A DNA stretch of 64,000 nt from contig JAHHHO010000006.1 of the NCBI GenBank assembly GCA_019359315.1, forward strand, positions 1 to 64,000, in the 5' to 3' direction. The first letter of the stretch is position 1, and every line of letters starts with the position of its first letter. The translations under genes and the position numbers were made by a program. The DNA is from Myxacorys californica WJT36-NPBG1. GTDB lineage: Bacteria > Cyanobacteriota > Cyanobacteriia > Leptolyngbyales > Leptolyngbyaceae. This document shows, one piece after another, positions 44,790 to 54,814 of this stretch. The notes beneath the pieces were generated by a model. It had not been told where the DNA came from. It saw only the letters and a list, made by a program, of their open reading frames with translations, and searched no databases.

Positions 44790-47700
44790 ATGACCATGCC
44801 CGACTCCCGCCACACTGATCCTACGTTGGATATGACTTCTCTATTTTCCTCGGAACCCACGTTAGAAGAATTTACGGCTAGTCTATCAAGTCAGCCCATG
44901 CAGAGCTCAAGCAAGCCTACGTTAGAATCAATGGCTGGAGTAGAGCCTGCGCTGCCTCAAAGCCGTAGTAATGGAAATGGTAACGGCAGTGTTAATGGTA
45001 AGACAGAGGCTCATAAAACGGGATGGGACATTCATCAGGTTGTCACGGCTCTAACGGGGTTAAAGTCAGAACTTAAGCAGGCAGGGCTTTTAGAGAAGCC
45101 AAATGTGCAGAATCTATTTCGTCAAGTTGCTGAATTTGCGGCAACCCAACCGAGAAAAGAAGGACATGTAGCATCGGCTCGTGAATTGCGCCATCAGCGT
45201 CAACAATTTCTTGCGATCGCGGCTCAAATGCGTCAGACTTCTGATTTCAATGCCTTGCTAAAGGTGGTTGTGAAGGTGGCGCGAGAAACCTTGCAAGCGG
45301 ATCGAGCAATCCTCTATCGCTTTGATACAGATAGTGCAGGCAACGTGATCGCCGAGTCTGTGCAACGTGGCTGGACTCCTGCTTTAAATGAAACGCCGCC
45401 CATAACATGTTTTTGTTTTGATCAGCCAGAAGAGTATGTCAAACAGCAGGCGGTGCTGATCGAAGATGTTAACCGAGTTGACTTGATGCCATATCAGCAT
45501 CAACTTTTAGAGCAGTTGCAGGTAAAAGCAAGTTTGAGCCTGCCGATTCTGCTTGCTGGGCAGCCTTGGGGACTGCTGGTGGTGCAGCAATGTTCTCAGA
45601 CTCGTTTGTGGCAAGAAACAGAAGTGACGCTGCTTTACCAATTGTGTCTGGAGCTAGCTGTTTGTTTGCAGCAGTCTAACTTCTCATCTCGTCTCAATCA
45701 GCAAAACGAGAAGGAAAAAGCGATCCTCAAAGTGATCGATCGCATCCGGCGATCGCTCGATACCAAGACTATTTTTCGCACAACAACGCAGGAAGTGCGG
45801 CAGCTTCTAAATGTCGATCGCGTCGGAATTTACCGCTTTGAAGAAGACTGGAGCGGTGGATTTGTTGCTGAATCGGTTGCTCCCGGCTGGACTTCCGTGT
45901 TGCAAGACCAAGCCGATAATCCTGCCCTGCTAGACAATGTAAGTGATTGCAGCCTTGTCAAGTCGATGCGCGGTGCAGTCTCAAAGGCATCTGATACTTA
46001 CCTCAAAGAGACTCGCGGCGGTAGTTATGCCGAAGGAGAGGGCTGTCGGGCGGTGTCTGATATTTACCAAGCTGGATTTACGCCTTGCTACCTCGAAGTG
46101 CTGGAACGGTATCAAGCACGAGCGTACATTATTGTGCCGATTATGCAGGATCGGAAGCTGTGGGGCTTATTAGCAGCGTATCAAAACTCTGCACCCCGCC
46201 AATGGGAGGCACCTGAGACGGCATTAATGACGCAAATTGGCATTCAACTAGGCGTGGCGTTGCAGCAGGCGGACTATTTGCAGCAGGTGCGATCGCAAAC
46301 CGAGCAATTGAAAAAAGTAGCTGACCGAGAACGAGCTACAGCACGAGTCATCGAAAAAATTCGCACAACGTTAGATGTCAATACGATCTTTAGAACTGCT
46401 ACGCAAGAAGTCCGACAGTTGCTGAATGCGGATCGAGTCTGTGTATACCATTTTGAGCCGGATTGGAGTGGTGAGGTTGTAGCTGAAGCTTTGACCGGGA
46501 ACTGGGTGTCATTTATGCAGGCCCAGCAAGAAGATGCCAGTTTCCGTGACAATGCGATGGACTGCACAGCAAAAACATTGGGTGTCAGTAGCAGTGCAAA
46601 ATTAACCGATACCTACCTTCAAGACACGCAAGGCGGCGCTTACACCAAAGGAGCAAATTTCAGAGCCGTCAGCGACATCTACAAGTCAGGATTTCCCTCC
46701 TGTTACGTCAGCTTCTTGGAGCGCTTTCAGGCAAGAGCTTACATCATTGTCCCGATCGTTCAAGGTAATCGGTTATGGGGGCTGCTGGCAGCCTATCAAA
46801 ACTCAGGAGTGCGGGAGTGGGAAGCATCTGAAACTACGCTGATGATGCAAATTGGAACTCAGCTTGGTGTAGCACTTCAGCAGGCGGAATACACGCAGCA
46901 GATCCAGGCACAGTCGGAACAATTGGCAAAGGTTGCCGCTCGCGAACGCAGTTTTATCAACATTATCGAAAAGGTTGGCCAGTCGGTCATCGAGAAGATG
47001 CGTCAGGCTCAGGATGTTGAGACGATTTTCGCACAAACGACCCAACAGATTCGCCAATTGCTAGAAGCAGATCGAGTCGCAGTTTACCGATTTAACTCAG
47101 ACTGGAGCGGACAGTATGTAGCGGAGTCAGTGGATGCAGGCTGGGTTCCTCTCGTAAAAAGCGTCTGGGAAGATACGCACCTCCAAGAAACTGGAGGAGG
47201 ACGATATCAGAACCACGAAAGCTATGCGGTTAATGATATCTATACCATCGGCCATCACCCCTGCCACATCGCCGTTCTAGAGCAATTTCAGGTTCGAGCC
47301 TACGTGATCGTCCCTATTTTTGCAGGTTCTCGGCTTTGGGGATTGCTGTCAGCCTATCAAAACTCTGCGCCGCGTCACTGGGAAGAGTCGGAAATTAACC
47401 TTTTGAGCCAAATTGGATCTCAGTTTGGAGTGGCGTTGCAGCAGGCAGAGTATGTGTTGCAGATTCAGCGTCAGGGCGAGCGAGAGAAGATTCTATCGAG
47501 GGTAGGCGAGCACCTTCGACAGTCGATCAGCCTGATCGGAAAACCCTCTGACGCGAATACAGTTTTCCAAGTGACGACGCAAGACATTCGGCAGTTACTA
47601 AAAGTCGATCGGGTGGCACTGTATCGCTTTAATTCCGACTGGAGCGGCGATTTTGTTCATGAATCAGTTAGCAGTGGCTGGTGCAAACTCGTCGGTACAG

Positions 47701-49061
47701 AAGTGGGTACAAACGTTCGAGACACCTATCTCATGGAGACGCAAGGCGGACGATATCGCAATCGGGAAAGCCTTGCAGTTGATGACATCTACACCGCAGG
47801 TCATGCTCCTTGCCACGTAGAGCTTCTAGAAAAATTTGAGGCAAGAGCGTATGTGCTAGTCCCCCTCTTTAAAGGGCAACAGCTTTGGGGAATTTTGGGA
47901 GTTTACCAAAACTCAGAACCCAGGCATTGGGAAGACGCCGATGTTGTGTTACTTAATCAGCTTGCTGGACAGATAGGGGTTGCTTTAGAGCAAGTAGAAG
48001 CTTTGGAGAAACTGTGGTTTCAGGGCGAACAGTTAGCTGAATCTGCTGAACGGGAGAAAACTGCTAAAGAGCAACTCCAACAGCAGGTGATTCAGTTGTT
48101 GGCGGCGATTAAGCCTGTTTTTTCAGGAGATTTAACGGTTCGAGTCCCAGTTACGGAAACTGAAGTCGGCACGATCGCAGATGCGTATAACAACACGATT
48201 CAAAGCTTGCGAAAAATTGTTACTGAGGTTCAATCAACATCGCTCAAAGTGACGCAAACCTCTCACAATAGTGGAGGTGCGATCGCCCAACTCTCTCAAC
48301 AAGCGGAGGAGCAGTTACAAGAAGTAACCCGGGCGTTGGATCAAATTGAGGGAATGGTGAGTTCGACACAAGCAGTGGCAGCGAATGCGCGGCAAGTCGA
48401 ATCAGCTGTACAGCAGGCAAATCAAACGGTGCGTTCCGGTGATGCTGCGATGAACCGCACGGTAGACAGTATTATGTCAATTCGTGAAACGGTAGCGGAA
48501 ACCAGTAAAAAAATTAAGCGCTTGAGTGAGTCGTCGCAAAAGATCTCAAAAGTTGTCAGCTTGATTGGCAACTTCACAACGCAAACGCAATTGCTGGCGT
48601 TGAACGCTTCTATTGAAGCAACTCGGGCAGGTGAGTATGGGCGAGGCTTTACAGTCGTAGCGGATGAAGTGCGATCGCTCGCTCGTCAATCTGCTGAGGC
48701 AACGCGCGAAATTGAGAAACTAGCCCAGGAAATCCAGTCTGAAACGAGTGCGGTTGCCACAGCAATGGATACTGGAATCCAGCAGGTGGTAAGTGGAACT
48801 AGCTTAGTGAACGAAACGCGCCAGCAGTTAACTGAAATTATTAATGCAACGGCTCAAATCAGTCAGTTCGTGCAAGGTATCACGCAGGCAACGCTGGCAC
48901 AAACACAGCAGACGCAAGCTGTGACGCAAGCAATGACAGACGTGGCAACACTAGCGAACAAAAACTCCGCCCACTCGAACCAAATTTCAGCTTCTTTCCA
49001 AGAGTTGATGGCAACAGCACAACAGCTTCAAACAAGTGTGGGTGCGTTCAAAGTGAACTAA
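44790..49061 (+). CDS. pixJ: Multi-GAF phototaxis receptor, PixJ type
   Basis: The 1423-residue chemoreceptor has a disordered start (1-75), five GAF domains (about 147-300, 316-495, 524-698, 736-887, 907-1068), HAMP (about 1100-1150) and an MCP signalling domain with [34 protein letters not shown]4 and GAF5 carry the bilin-binding CH motif (Cys825, Cys1008); GAF2 and GAF3 have CY (Cys433, Cys638) plus an extra Cys in a D-C loop (387, 592). GAF1 lacks the cysteine. No membrane helix is visible. Light sensing is inferred from cyanobacteriochrome homology. Confidence 0.9.
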   Translation: MTMPDSRHTDPTLDMTSLFSSEPTLEEFTASLSSQPMQSSSKPTLESMAGVEPALPQSRSNGNGNGSVNGKTEAHKTGWDIHQVVTALTGLKSELKQAGLLEKPNVQNLFRQVAEFAATQPRKEGHVASARELRHQRQQFLAIAAQMRQTSDFNALLKVVVKVARETLQADRAILYRFDTDSAGNVIAESVQRGWTPALNETPPITCFCFDQPEEYVKQQAVLIEDVNRVDLMPYQHQLLEQLQVKASLSLPILLAGQPWGLLVVQQCSQTRLWQETEVTLLYQLCLELAVCLQQSNFSSRLNQQNEKEKAILKVIDRIRRSLDTKTIFRTTTQEVRQLLNVDRVGIYRFEEDWSGGFVAESVAPGWTSVLQDQADNPALLDNVSDCSLVKSMRGAVSKASDTYLKETRGGSYAEGEGCRAVSDIYQAGFTPCYLEVLERYQARAYIIVPIMQDRKLWGLLAAYQNSAPRQWEAPETALMTQIGIQLGVALQQADYLQQVRSQTEQLKKVADRERATARVIEKIRTTLDVNTIFRTATQEVRQLLNADRVCVYHFEPDWSGEVVAEALTGNWVSFMQAQQEDASFRDNAMDCTAKTLGVSSSAKLTDTYLQDTQGGAYTKGANFRAVSDIYKSGFPSCYVSFLERFQARAYIIVPIVQGNRLWGLLAAYQNSGVREWEASETTLMMQIGTQLGVALQQAEYTQQIQAQSEQLAKVAARERSFINIIEKVGQSVIEKMRQAQDVETIFAQTTQQIRQLLEADRVAVYRFNSDWSGQYVAESVDAGWVPLVKSVWEDTHLQETGGGRYQNHESYAVNDIYTIGHHPCHIAVLEQFQVRAYVIVPIFAGSRLWGLLSAYQNSAPRHWEESEINLLSQIGSQFGVALQQAEYVLQIQRQGEREKILSRVGEHLRQSISLIGKPSDANTVFQVTTQDIRQLLKVDRVALYRFNSDWSGDFVHESVSSGWCKLVGTEVGTNVRDTYLMETQGGRYRNRESLAVDDIYTAGHAPCHVELLEKFEARAYVLVPLFKGQQLWGILGVYQNSEPRHWEDADVVLLNQLAGQIGVALEQVEALEKLWFQGEQLAESAEREKTAKEQLQQQVIQLLAAIKPVFSGDLTVRVPVTETEVGTIADAYNNTIQSLRKIVTEVQSTSLKVTQTSHNSGGAIAQLSQQAEEQLQEVTRALDQIEGMVSSTQAVAANARQVESAVQQANQTVRSGDAAMNRTVDSIMSIRETVAETSKKIKRLSESSQKISKVVSLIGNFTTQTQLLALNASIEATRAGEYGRGFTVVADEVRSLARQSAEATREIEKLAQEIQSETSAVATAMDTGIQQVVSGTSLVNETRQQLTEIINATAQISQFVQGITQATLAQTQQTQAVTQAMTDVATLANKNSAHSNQISASFQELMATAQQLQTSVGAFKVN

Positions 49062-49175
49062 GAGTTCTGAGGTTCTGATGCTTGAGTTTTGAGTTGAACA
49101 TTAGCTCATTCAAACCTTATTTCATTAGCTTCTTTTCATTGCTCAAAACTCGAAATTCAAACCTGATTTCCTATC

Positions 49176-52100
49176 ATGTCTGACAAAACGATTCGCCAAC
49201 AAACGTACTCGTACTTTCTAACGGAAGCTCAAGATTTGCTGCACAGCATTGAGCAAGATCTGTTGAGCTTGCGCCAGGAGCGCTCTCCTGCTAAAGTCCA
49301 TAACTTAATGAGAGCCGCACATACCCTCAAAGGGGCGGCCGCTAGCGTTGGGTTTAATGACATTAAAACGATTGCGCACTCGCTAGAAGATGTGGTTAAA
49401 GCCCTCTATAACCCGGAGGTCGAGATTGATACCGAGCTAGAGACGCTGTTGTTTGAGGGCTACGAGTGCTTGCGCTTGCCCTTGATGAGCGCCATTAGTA
49501 CAGATAATCCTGAGGTCAAGAGTAATCCAGCCGTTCTGGCTCAGTCAGAAGCGGTGTTTAAACAGTTACGCATAAAGCTAGGGCAACACTTTAATCCGGA
49601 GGCAGCAATTCCGTCTTCTACGGAGTTAGGGTTTGACATCACTCAATCGCTGTTTGAGACGGGAGTGCAAGAGCGGCTAGAGCAATTAGCGATCGCGCTC
49701 TCTACCAGCCCGCCTCAGCAGATTGGAGAAACACTACAAACTCAAGCAGAAGTCTTTTTAGGGCTATCAGAATCGTTAAACTTGTCGGGGTTCGGCGCGA
49801 TCGCGAAGACGGCACTAGAGGCACTGAGAGTTAATCCAGATCAAAGTGCTGCGATCGCGCAAGCCGCGTTGACAGATTTCCGACAAGGGCAATTTGCAGT
49901 CCTTGAAGGAGATCGAAGCCGTGGGGGAGAGGTTTCTGAAGCACTAAAGCAGCTGAGTCACCGAAGCGTAGAGAAGGCTACTAGTCGGGTCGATCGACGG
50001 ACTAAAGTGATGCAATCGTGGAATCGTTTCCTGCGGCTGCTTCACCGCCCTTTATGGACGGCCTCTGATTCCAAAACGATCCGATTAGCACAAGGCACAA
50101 CTTCGGAGAAAATGGCTGTACCAAGCTCCAAAGGGGTTCGCGAAGCGAAGTCTGTTGGAACACCAATTCAGCCTCAACCTCTGGTAGAGCTTGAGACGAA
50201 TAAGGATTCTCAAATTGAATTGGACACAGATTCGATTCAGTTAGCTTTACAAGAGTTAGAGCATTCTTTAGACTCCCCTTCATCTTTCGACTTAACGCCT
50301 GAAACATCTAGCGACGGACTTAGTACGCACGGCTTTGAGGTTTGGGATGACGAACCTCTGGAGACAACGCAAGCCGAATTGCAGCCATCTCAGCCACCAG
50401 CCCAACTGATTCAGCCATCTCAGCCACCAATCCAACAGCCCATCACTCAACGTCTGGCTACTCCGGTTGAGAATATGTCTCATTTGGAAGAGTCTTCTCA
50501 AATGGCAATGGTTCGGGTTAATTTAGAGCAGCTAGAATCGCTAAACTACACAACCAGCGAGCTTCTCATCCATCAAAATCAGCAAGTTTTGCAAGACGAG
50601 CATTTGCAACTCGTTGTAAGCGAACTAATGGAGGGACTGAGACGGCATCAGCAAACAATGCTGCAACTGCGGGAATGGGCAGATTGCCTATTAGTCTCTC
50701 CTGAAACTCTGGTGAACCGCCGCGATCGCCGATCAACCGCAGGCGATGGGCTAAAAATAAAATTTGATGCCCTCGAACTTGATCAGCACAATGAAGTGCA
50801 TGAATTACTGCAATCTGCTTTAGAAGAGCTAGTACCGCTAGAGATGGAGGCAGAAGCCATCGAGTTGCGTGTGCGGCAAGCCACGATCGCACGCAGCCAA
50901 CAAGGACGTCTATTAAACTACTTGCGCGATGACTTGATGCTGGCTCGCATGATGCCGATCGGCGCAGTTTTAAACCGTCTTCCGCGAATTGTGCAGCAGC
51001 TAACAGAAACCTATGGCAAACACGTTGAGCTGCGGTTGAGTGGGACGCAAGTTCTCGTTGATAAGGCAGTTGCCGAGAAATTATTTGATCCATTGCTGCA
51101 TTTAATTCGCAATGCATTTGATCATGGAATTGAAGCGACTGAAATTCGTTGTCAGCATGGGAAACCAGAGATAGGATGCATCGCAATTCGGGCTTATCAG
51201 CAGGGAAATCGAACGCTGATTGATGTGCAAGATGACGGCGGTGGGCTGGACTTGCACCAAATTTGTCAGCGCGGTTTTGAGTTACGGCAATTACCTTCTG
51301 CTCAAGTAGAACAGTTTTCACCCACAGAATTACTGAATTTGTTGTTTGAGCCAGGGTTTTCGACCGCTAAACAGGTGAGTGAACTGTCTGGACGAGGCGT
51401 TGGCTTGGATGTGGTGCGATCGCATATTCAATCGCTACGAGGCAATATCACGGTTACATCGGATCTACATCGGGGTACTACATTTTCATTGCAATTGCCA
51501 TTGACGCTGATGAGTGCGCGATTACTCGTTTGCCAAATTGGGCAGGCGGTTTATGGCTTCTTATCGGACGAAGTGGAACGGATCGTTGCTCCTAATGCGG
51601 AACAGCTTGAAGTGGTTGGCAGTACACGAGTTTTTCACTGGCAGCAAGGAGAGGAAGAATGTTCTGCTCCAGTGCATCGAATTTCTCAACTCGTGAGCTA
51701 CACCACAAGGGTGGCAGTTCCGGAATCGACGCAAAACTCAATGCAAGAGATCGGAACAGTCTCTACCCCTTTGTTATTAGTACGACGGCAGGGAGAATGG
51801 GTCGGACTGGAAGTTGAGCGAATTATTGGTGAGCAGGAGTTGGTGATTCGACCCATGGGAACGACCCTGACGCCGCCGCCTTACATCTATGGATGTAGCG
51901 TGTTAGGAGACGGACGCTTAATTCTCGTGATTGACGGGGTGACGCTTGTGCAGCAAACCCTTCTTGCTAGAAAGAATTTGCTGGAAGTATCGTCTAAAGT
52001 TTCGCTGACGGAAAAGGATGAATTCCATGCTGTAGGTCTACCTCCTGAAATTGAACCAGAAGTTTCCGTTCAGGCGGCGGGCTGCGTTCTGGTGGTTGAC

Positions 52101-52454
52101 GACTCCATTACGGTCAGACAAGCGCTGACGTTCACTTTTCAAGAAGCAGGATATAACGTCATTCAGGCGCAAGATGGCTTAGATGCGATCGCCCAACTCC
52201 AGCAGAATCCTAATATTCAACTGATAACCTGCGACGTTGAGATGCCCCGCCTGAATGGATTTGAGTTTCTCATGCGCTACAGCCAGCAATCTAAGCTCAA
52301 GCAAGTTCCGGTGATTATGTTGACTTCGCGAAGTAATCAAAAGCACCAGCAGCTTGCGGTGCAGTTGGGCGCTTCAGCCTATATGACAAAACCATTTTCA
52401 GAAGATGCTCTTTTGAGTTTAGTGAGTAATTTGATTAGAAAGGAAGTCATGTGA
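49176..52454 (+). CDS. pixL: CheA-type hybrid histidine kinase, PixL type
   Basis: The 1092-residue kinase has an HPt domain with His49 in RAAHTLKGAAAS, a long Gln/Pro/Ser-rich linker (about 280-435, including SQPPAQLIQPSQPPIQQP), a dimerisation region, HATPase with HLIRNAFDHGIEATE and GRGVGLDVV, a CheW-like domain (about 780-920) and a C-terminal receiver with Asp1020 in ITCDVEMPRLNGFEF. It should autophosphorylate on receptor control and pass phosphate to PixG and PixH. A 114-bp spacer separates it from pixJ; its stop overlaps the next start by one base (TGATG). Confidence 0.92.
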   Translation: MSDKTIRQQTYSYFLTEAQDLLHSIEQDLLSLRQERSPAKVHNLMRAAHTLKGAAASVGFNDIKTIAHSLEDVVKALYNPEVEIDTELETLLFEGYECLRLPLMSAISTDNPEVKSNPAVLAQSEAVFKQLRIKLGQHFNPEAAIPSSTELGFDITQSLFETGVQERLEQLAIALSTSPPQQIGETLQTQAEVFLGLSESLNLSGFGAIAKTALEALRVNPDQSAAIAQAALTDFRQGQFAVLEGDRSRGGEVSEALKQLSHRSVEKATSRVDRRTKVMQSWNRFLRLLHRPLWTASDSKTIRLAQGTTSEKMAVPSSKGVREAKSVGTPIQPQPLVELETNKDSQIELDTDSIQLALQELEHSLDSPSSFDLTPETSSDGLSTHGFEVWDDEPLETTQAELQPSQPPAQLIQPSQPPIQQPITQRLATPVENMSHLEESSQMAMVRVNLEQLESLNYTTSELLIHQNQQVLQDEHLQLVVSELMEGLRRHQQTMLQLREWADCLLVSPETLVNRRDRRSTAGDGLKIKFDALELDQHNEVHELLQSALEELVPLEMEAEAIELRVRQATIARSQQGRLLNYLRDDLMLARMMPIGAVLNRLPRIVQQLTETYGKHVELRLSGTQVLVDKAVAEKLFDPLLHLIRNAFDHGIEATEIRCQHGKPEIGCIAIRAYQQGNRTLIDVQDDGGGLDLHQICQRGFELRQLPSAQVEQFSPTELLNLLFEPGFSTAKQVSELSGRGVGLDVVRSHIQSLRGNITVTSDLHRGTTFSLQLPLTLMSARLLVCQIGQAVYGFLSDEVERIVAPNAEQLEVVGSTRVFHWQQGEEECSAPVHRISQLVSYTTRVAVPESTQNSMQEIGTVSTPLLLVRRQGEWVGLEVERIIGEQELVIRPMGTTLTPPPYIYGCSVLGDGRLILVIDGVTLVQQTLLARKNLLEVSSKVSLTEKDEFHAVGLPPEIEPEVSVQAAGCVLVVDDSITVRQALTFTFQEAGYNVIQAQDGLDAIAQLQQNPNIQLITCDVEMPRLNGFEFLMRYSQQSKLKQVPVIMLTSRSNQKHQQLAVQLGASAYMTKPFSEDALLSLVSNLIRKEVM

Positions 52455-52951
52455 TGACCATGTTAGCGCCGCGCTCTAAATCAACGTCAATTGAGACTGT
52501 GCTTAAAGTAATTGTTTTCTCGATCGCCGGATATCGGTTAGCTCTGCCGCTGGAGTCAGTGCTACGAGTAGTGAACGCGCCTGTGACTGGGATGCCATCG
52601 AGCGCAAATGAGCCCTTGAATGGGGTGGAGTTAGTTCATCTTAAACACTTGGCAATCTCAGTTCTCAATCTCTATTCTCATCTCAGCCTGAAGCAAGTGG
52701 ACTCTGTTCCGCAATACGGGCAGTTTCTAATCGTGACGCAAGCTGGAGGAGAACTCTGTGCCCTTCGAGTCGATACGCCGCCTGATTTGGTTGAGTTAGA
52801 TGCGGCTACACTTCGACAGTTACCTGCCCCTTATCAGCAACATCACCCGCTTAGTATCGCAAGTCGTGTAGCGGTGTTGCCTCAAGGTAAGACAACGTCC
52901 GTGATCTTTTTGCTAGATATGGAGCGAGTGTTGCAAGTGATTGGCGGTTGA
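52454..52951 (+). CDS. Second CheW-like protein of the pix operon
   Basis: From ATG 52454 the protein has about 165 residues and one CheW-like domain: VIVFSIAGYRLALPLESVLRVVNAP, VELVHLKHLAISVLNLYSHL, ending in VIFLLDMERVLQVIGG. A second CheW after the CheA gene may serve a different receptor or stabilise the array. It overlaps the pixL stop by one base and is led by AAAGGAAG, so translation is coupled. It is the last operon gene; no CheR or CheB follows. Confidence 0.83.
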   Translation: MTMLAPRSKSTSIETVLKVIVFSIAGYRLALPLESVLRVVNAPVTGMPSSANEPLNGVELVHLKHLAISVLNLYSHLSLKQVDSVPQYGQFLIVTQAGGELCALRVDTPPDLVELDAATLRQLPAPYQQHHPLSIASRVAVLPQGKTTSVIFLLDMERVLQVIGG

Positions 52952-52958
52952 ACGGCAG

Positions 52959-53007
52959 GCTGTTATTTAACCACAAGCTGTTATTTAACCAATAGATTAA
53001 CCAATAG
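52959..53007. repeat. Tandem duplication spanning a stop codon
   Basis: GCTGTTATTTAACCA occurs at 52959-52973 and 52977-52991 (18-bp period), followed by a 12-bp repeat of TTAACCAATAGA. The second copy contains the stop codon of the HpsE-like gene (minus-strand TAA at 52981-52983). Confidence 0.7.
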
Positions 53008-53958
53008 AGTTTTCCAGATGTAGAAAGGGCTAAAGAGCCTGCCGACAAAAAACTCCATTTCGCAAGCAGCAACGAGATCAACCGAAAGAACGCGGCGATT
53101 TTTAAGAAAATAAAGGGAGATTTTGCGGAGGTCGTTGAACAGCAGGAACGGAAACATGAGCGGTCTTTGCCAAGGGCGAAACCGCAGCATCCTAAAGCGG
53201 TGCTGGCTCAGACCAATAGTGCGAAAGAAATTTAGCAGATACGATCGCTCAAGTCGCCACTCAGGAATTTGATGCACGATCGTCATGCTTGGGTTGTACC
53301 AGATTTCCCAACCTGCAAGCTTGATGTGCGACAGAGCTTCCGTTTCTTCACCTTTGAGCGCAAAGCCATTTTTCACTGGACCCTGAACAATTTGCTTAGA
53401 AGAAACGTGGTCTAACCAGACCTGTCTGCGGATGACGAGTCCTGCACCAACCGGAAGCCCCCGTTTGTAAGAATCATAGCGGAAACTGTCTTTCCGCTCC
53501 ATGGTGGGCAAATAGTGAGCAATGCGATGAAAGTTTTGAGGCGGTTCGACTTCGTATTTTGGTAGAATCTGGCTGCCGTATGCGCCTGCGTTTGGGTGCT
53601 GTTGTCCAAACGTGTAGGCGGCCGCAACCCAAGTTAGAGTAGGGATGTTATCGTCATCGAGAAATCCGATCAGAGCGCCCTTTGCAGCTTCGATCGCGCG
53701 CCGACGCGCGATCGCGGCTCCTTGTTGGGGCTCAAAAATGTAGCGCAGTTCACAAGACTGATTCCATTCACTTTGATAGTGCTTGACAACTTCTGCCGTA
53801 TTGTCAGTACTGTTGTTATCAACAACAACAATTTCCCAATGAAGCTCTTTAGTATCTGTTTGCAAGCGCAATTGTTCTAATATGGCTGGGAGCTTGCTTG
53901 CTGCGTTATAGCTCCGAATGACAATGGTAATATCTAACTGATCTGATGAGCAGGACAT
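52981..53958 (-). CDS. HpsE-like family 2 glycosyltransferase
   Basis: The 325-residue GT-A enzyme has ITIVIRSYNAASKLPAILEQL at the start, VVVDNNSTDNTAEVV, the metal site GFLDDDN (about 103) and KGEETEALSHIKLAGWEIWY, followed by a hydrophobic, basic tail. The pattern resembles HpsE of the hormogonium polysaccharide locus in Nostoc, which secretes slime for gliding. It faces the pix operon end to end, 30 bp apart. A role in motility slime is attractive but inferred; another exopolysaccharide is possible. Confidence 0.72.
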   Translation of the reverse strand: MSCSSDQLDITIVIRSYNAASKLPAILEQLRLQTDTKELHWEIVVVDNNSTDNTAEVVKHYQSEWNQSCELRYIFEPQQGAAIARRRAIEAAKGALIGFLDDDNIPTLTWVAAAYTFGQQHPNAGAYGSQILPKYEVEPPQNFHRIAHYLPTMERKDSFRYDSYKRGLPVGAGLVIRRQVWLDHVSSKQIVQGPVKNGFALKGEETEALSHIKLAGWEIWYNPSMTIVHQIPEWRLERSYLLNFFRTIGLSQHRFRMLRFRPWQRPLMFPFLLFNDLRKISLYFLKNRRVLSVDLVAACEMEFFVGRLFSPFYIWKTLLVNLLVK

Positions 53959-54032
53959 AGTATCGATACAGAATTCTGTATCTTTAAGTTGCCCAACCGG
54001 AGCAGTTTTGCCACGATTCGCGCAAGGAACCG

Positions 54033-54073
54033 CAAAAAAGAGACACCTGCATTGAAAGAATTTAGGTGTCTTT
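54033..54073 (-). terminator. Terminator after the 122-residue hypothetical gene
   Basis: AGACACCT (54041-54048) pairs with AGGTGTCT (54064-54071). On the minus strand the stem is followed by a TTTTTT run (54034-54039), the form of an intrinsic terminator about 45 bp after the stop. Confidence 0.72.
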
Positions 54074-54117
54074 AGCCGTGGAATATTGACGCTAACTAGA
54101 CCTGAATTTGAAAATGA

Positions 54118-54486
54118 CTAGGTGTAAAGATCAGCTTTGGCGCGATCGCTCAGTAACACTGAACCCTTAGCATCCATGCTAAAGTCTTCTCCGGGTTCTA
54201 GCCCTTGGTGAATGAGTTGCTTGTAAAGCGTAATGGTTGTAATGCGGCGAATCTCTCTCATCACATAACCTGGAATGATTTGTTCGACTGCCCAGCAAAA
54301 CGCGAGAGGATCTACCCAAAGAAGGCGCTCTAAACTAACAATCACGATTCCTGCAACATCTCGTAGGGTTAATTGGCATCTGAGACCAACGATGATAGAT
54401 TTACCGATGTCAGCGTTGCGAGTCGCTAGAGCGCAAGTTAGTCTACTGATTTCAGAGTCTAGGTGCAGATGGGTTGTTTCTTGCAC
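54118..54486 (-). CDS. Hypothetical cyanobacterial protein (122 residues)
   Basis: I place the start at GTG 54486, led by GGAG about ten bases upstream. The longer TTG frame to 54591 adds 35 residues with unlike composition. The protein is compact and helical: LHLDSEISRLTCALATRNADIGKSI, then LRDVAGIVIVSLERLLWVDPLAFCWAVEQIIPGYVMREI, then HQGLEPGEDFSMDAKGSVLLSD. There is no membrane helix of export type and no recognised family. It stands alone with its own terminator. Confidence 0.6.
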   Translation of the reverse strand: MQETTHLHLDSEISRLTCALATRNADIGKSIIVGLRCQLTLRDVAGIVIVSLERLLWVDPLAFCWAVEQIIPGYVMREIRRITTITLYKQLIHQGLEPGEDFSMDAKGSVLLSDRAKADLYT

Positions 54487-54714
54487 GGGCTGCTTTCTCC
54501 AAGGTTTGTAACGTTTCGTCAATTCGCTGGAATTTTGAAAAGTATACCCTGAGATAGATTTTTGGTTTAGAAGAAATAGGTAGTTTAACAAAAATTTTTA
54601 GTTTCAATCTGTAGAAAATAGATAGCTGTTAGGCTGACCTTTGGCTTGACGAAGAGATAGATTAGCTCTTTGTGATTGACAGTCTCAGAAATTTATTGCT
54701 TCTTGCGAGTCTAG

Positions 54715-54739
54715 GGAACCTGCTTTTTGCAAAGGTTCC
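54715..54739. promoter_or_regulatory. Leader hairpin upstream of the GH57 gene
   Basis: GGAACCT (54715-54721) pairs with AGGTTCC (54733-54739), loop GCTTTTTGCAA, about 75 bp before the GH57 start. It could be a leader structure or the end of an upstream transcript; no T-run follows. Confidence 0.3.
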
Positions 54740-54814
54740 TGCGATATGATTTGCCATAGACTGCGTGTGATTGGCAAAGAGCGTCTATCTCTTAGGAATT
54801 ACGAGGAAGAACTT

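Noticed and set aside
50566-51321. 251-codon frame antisense to pixL
   Set aside because: Lies wholly within a well-defined CheA gene and has no recognisable domain.
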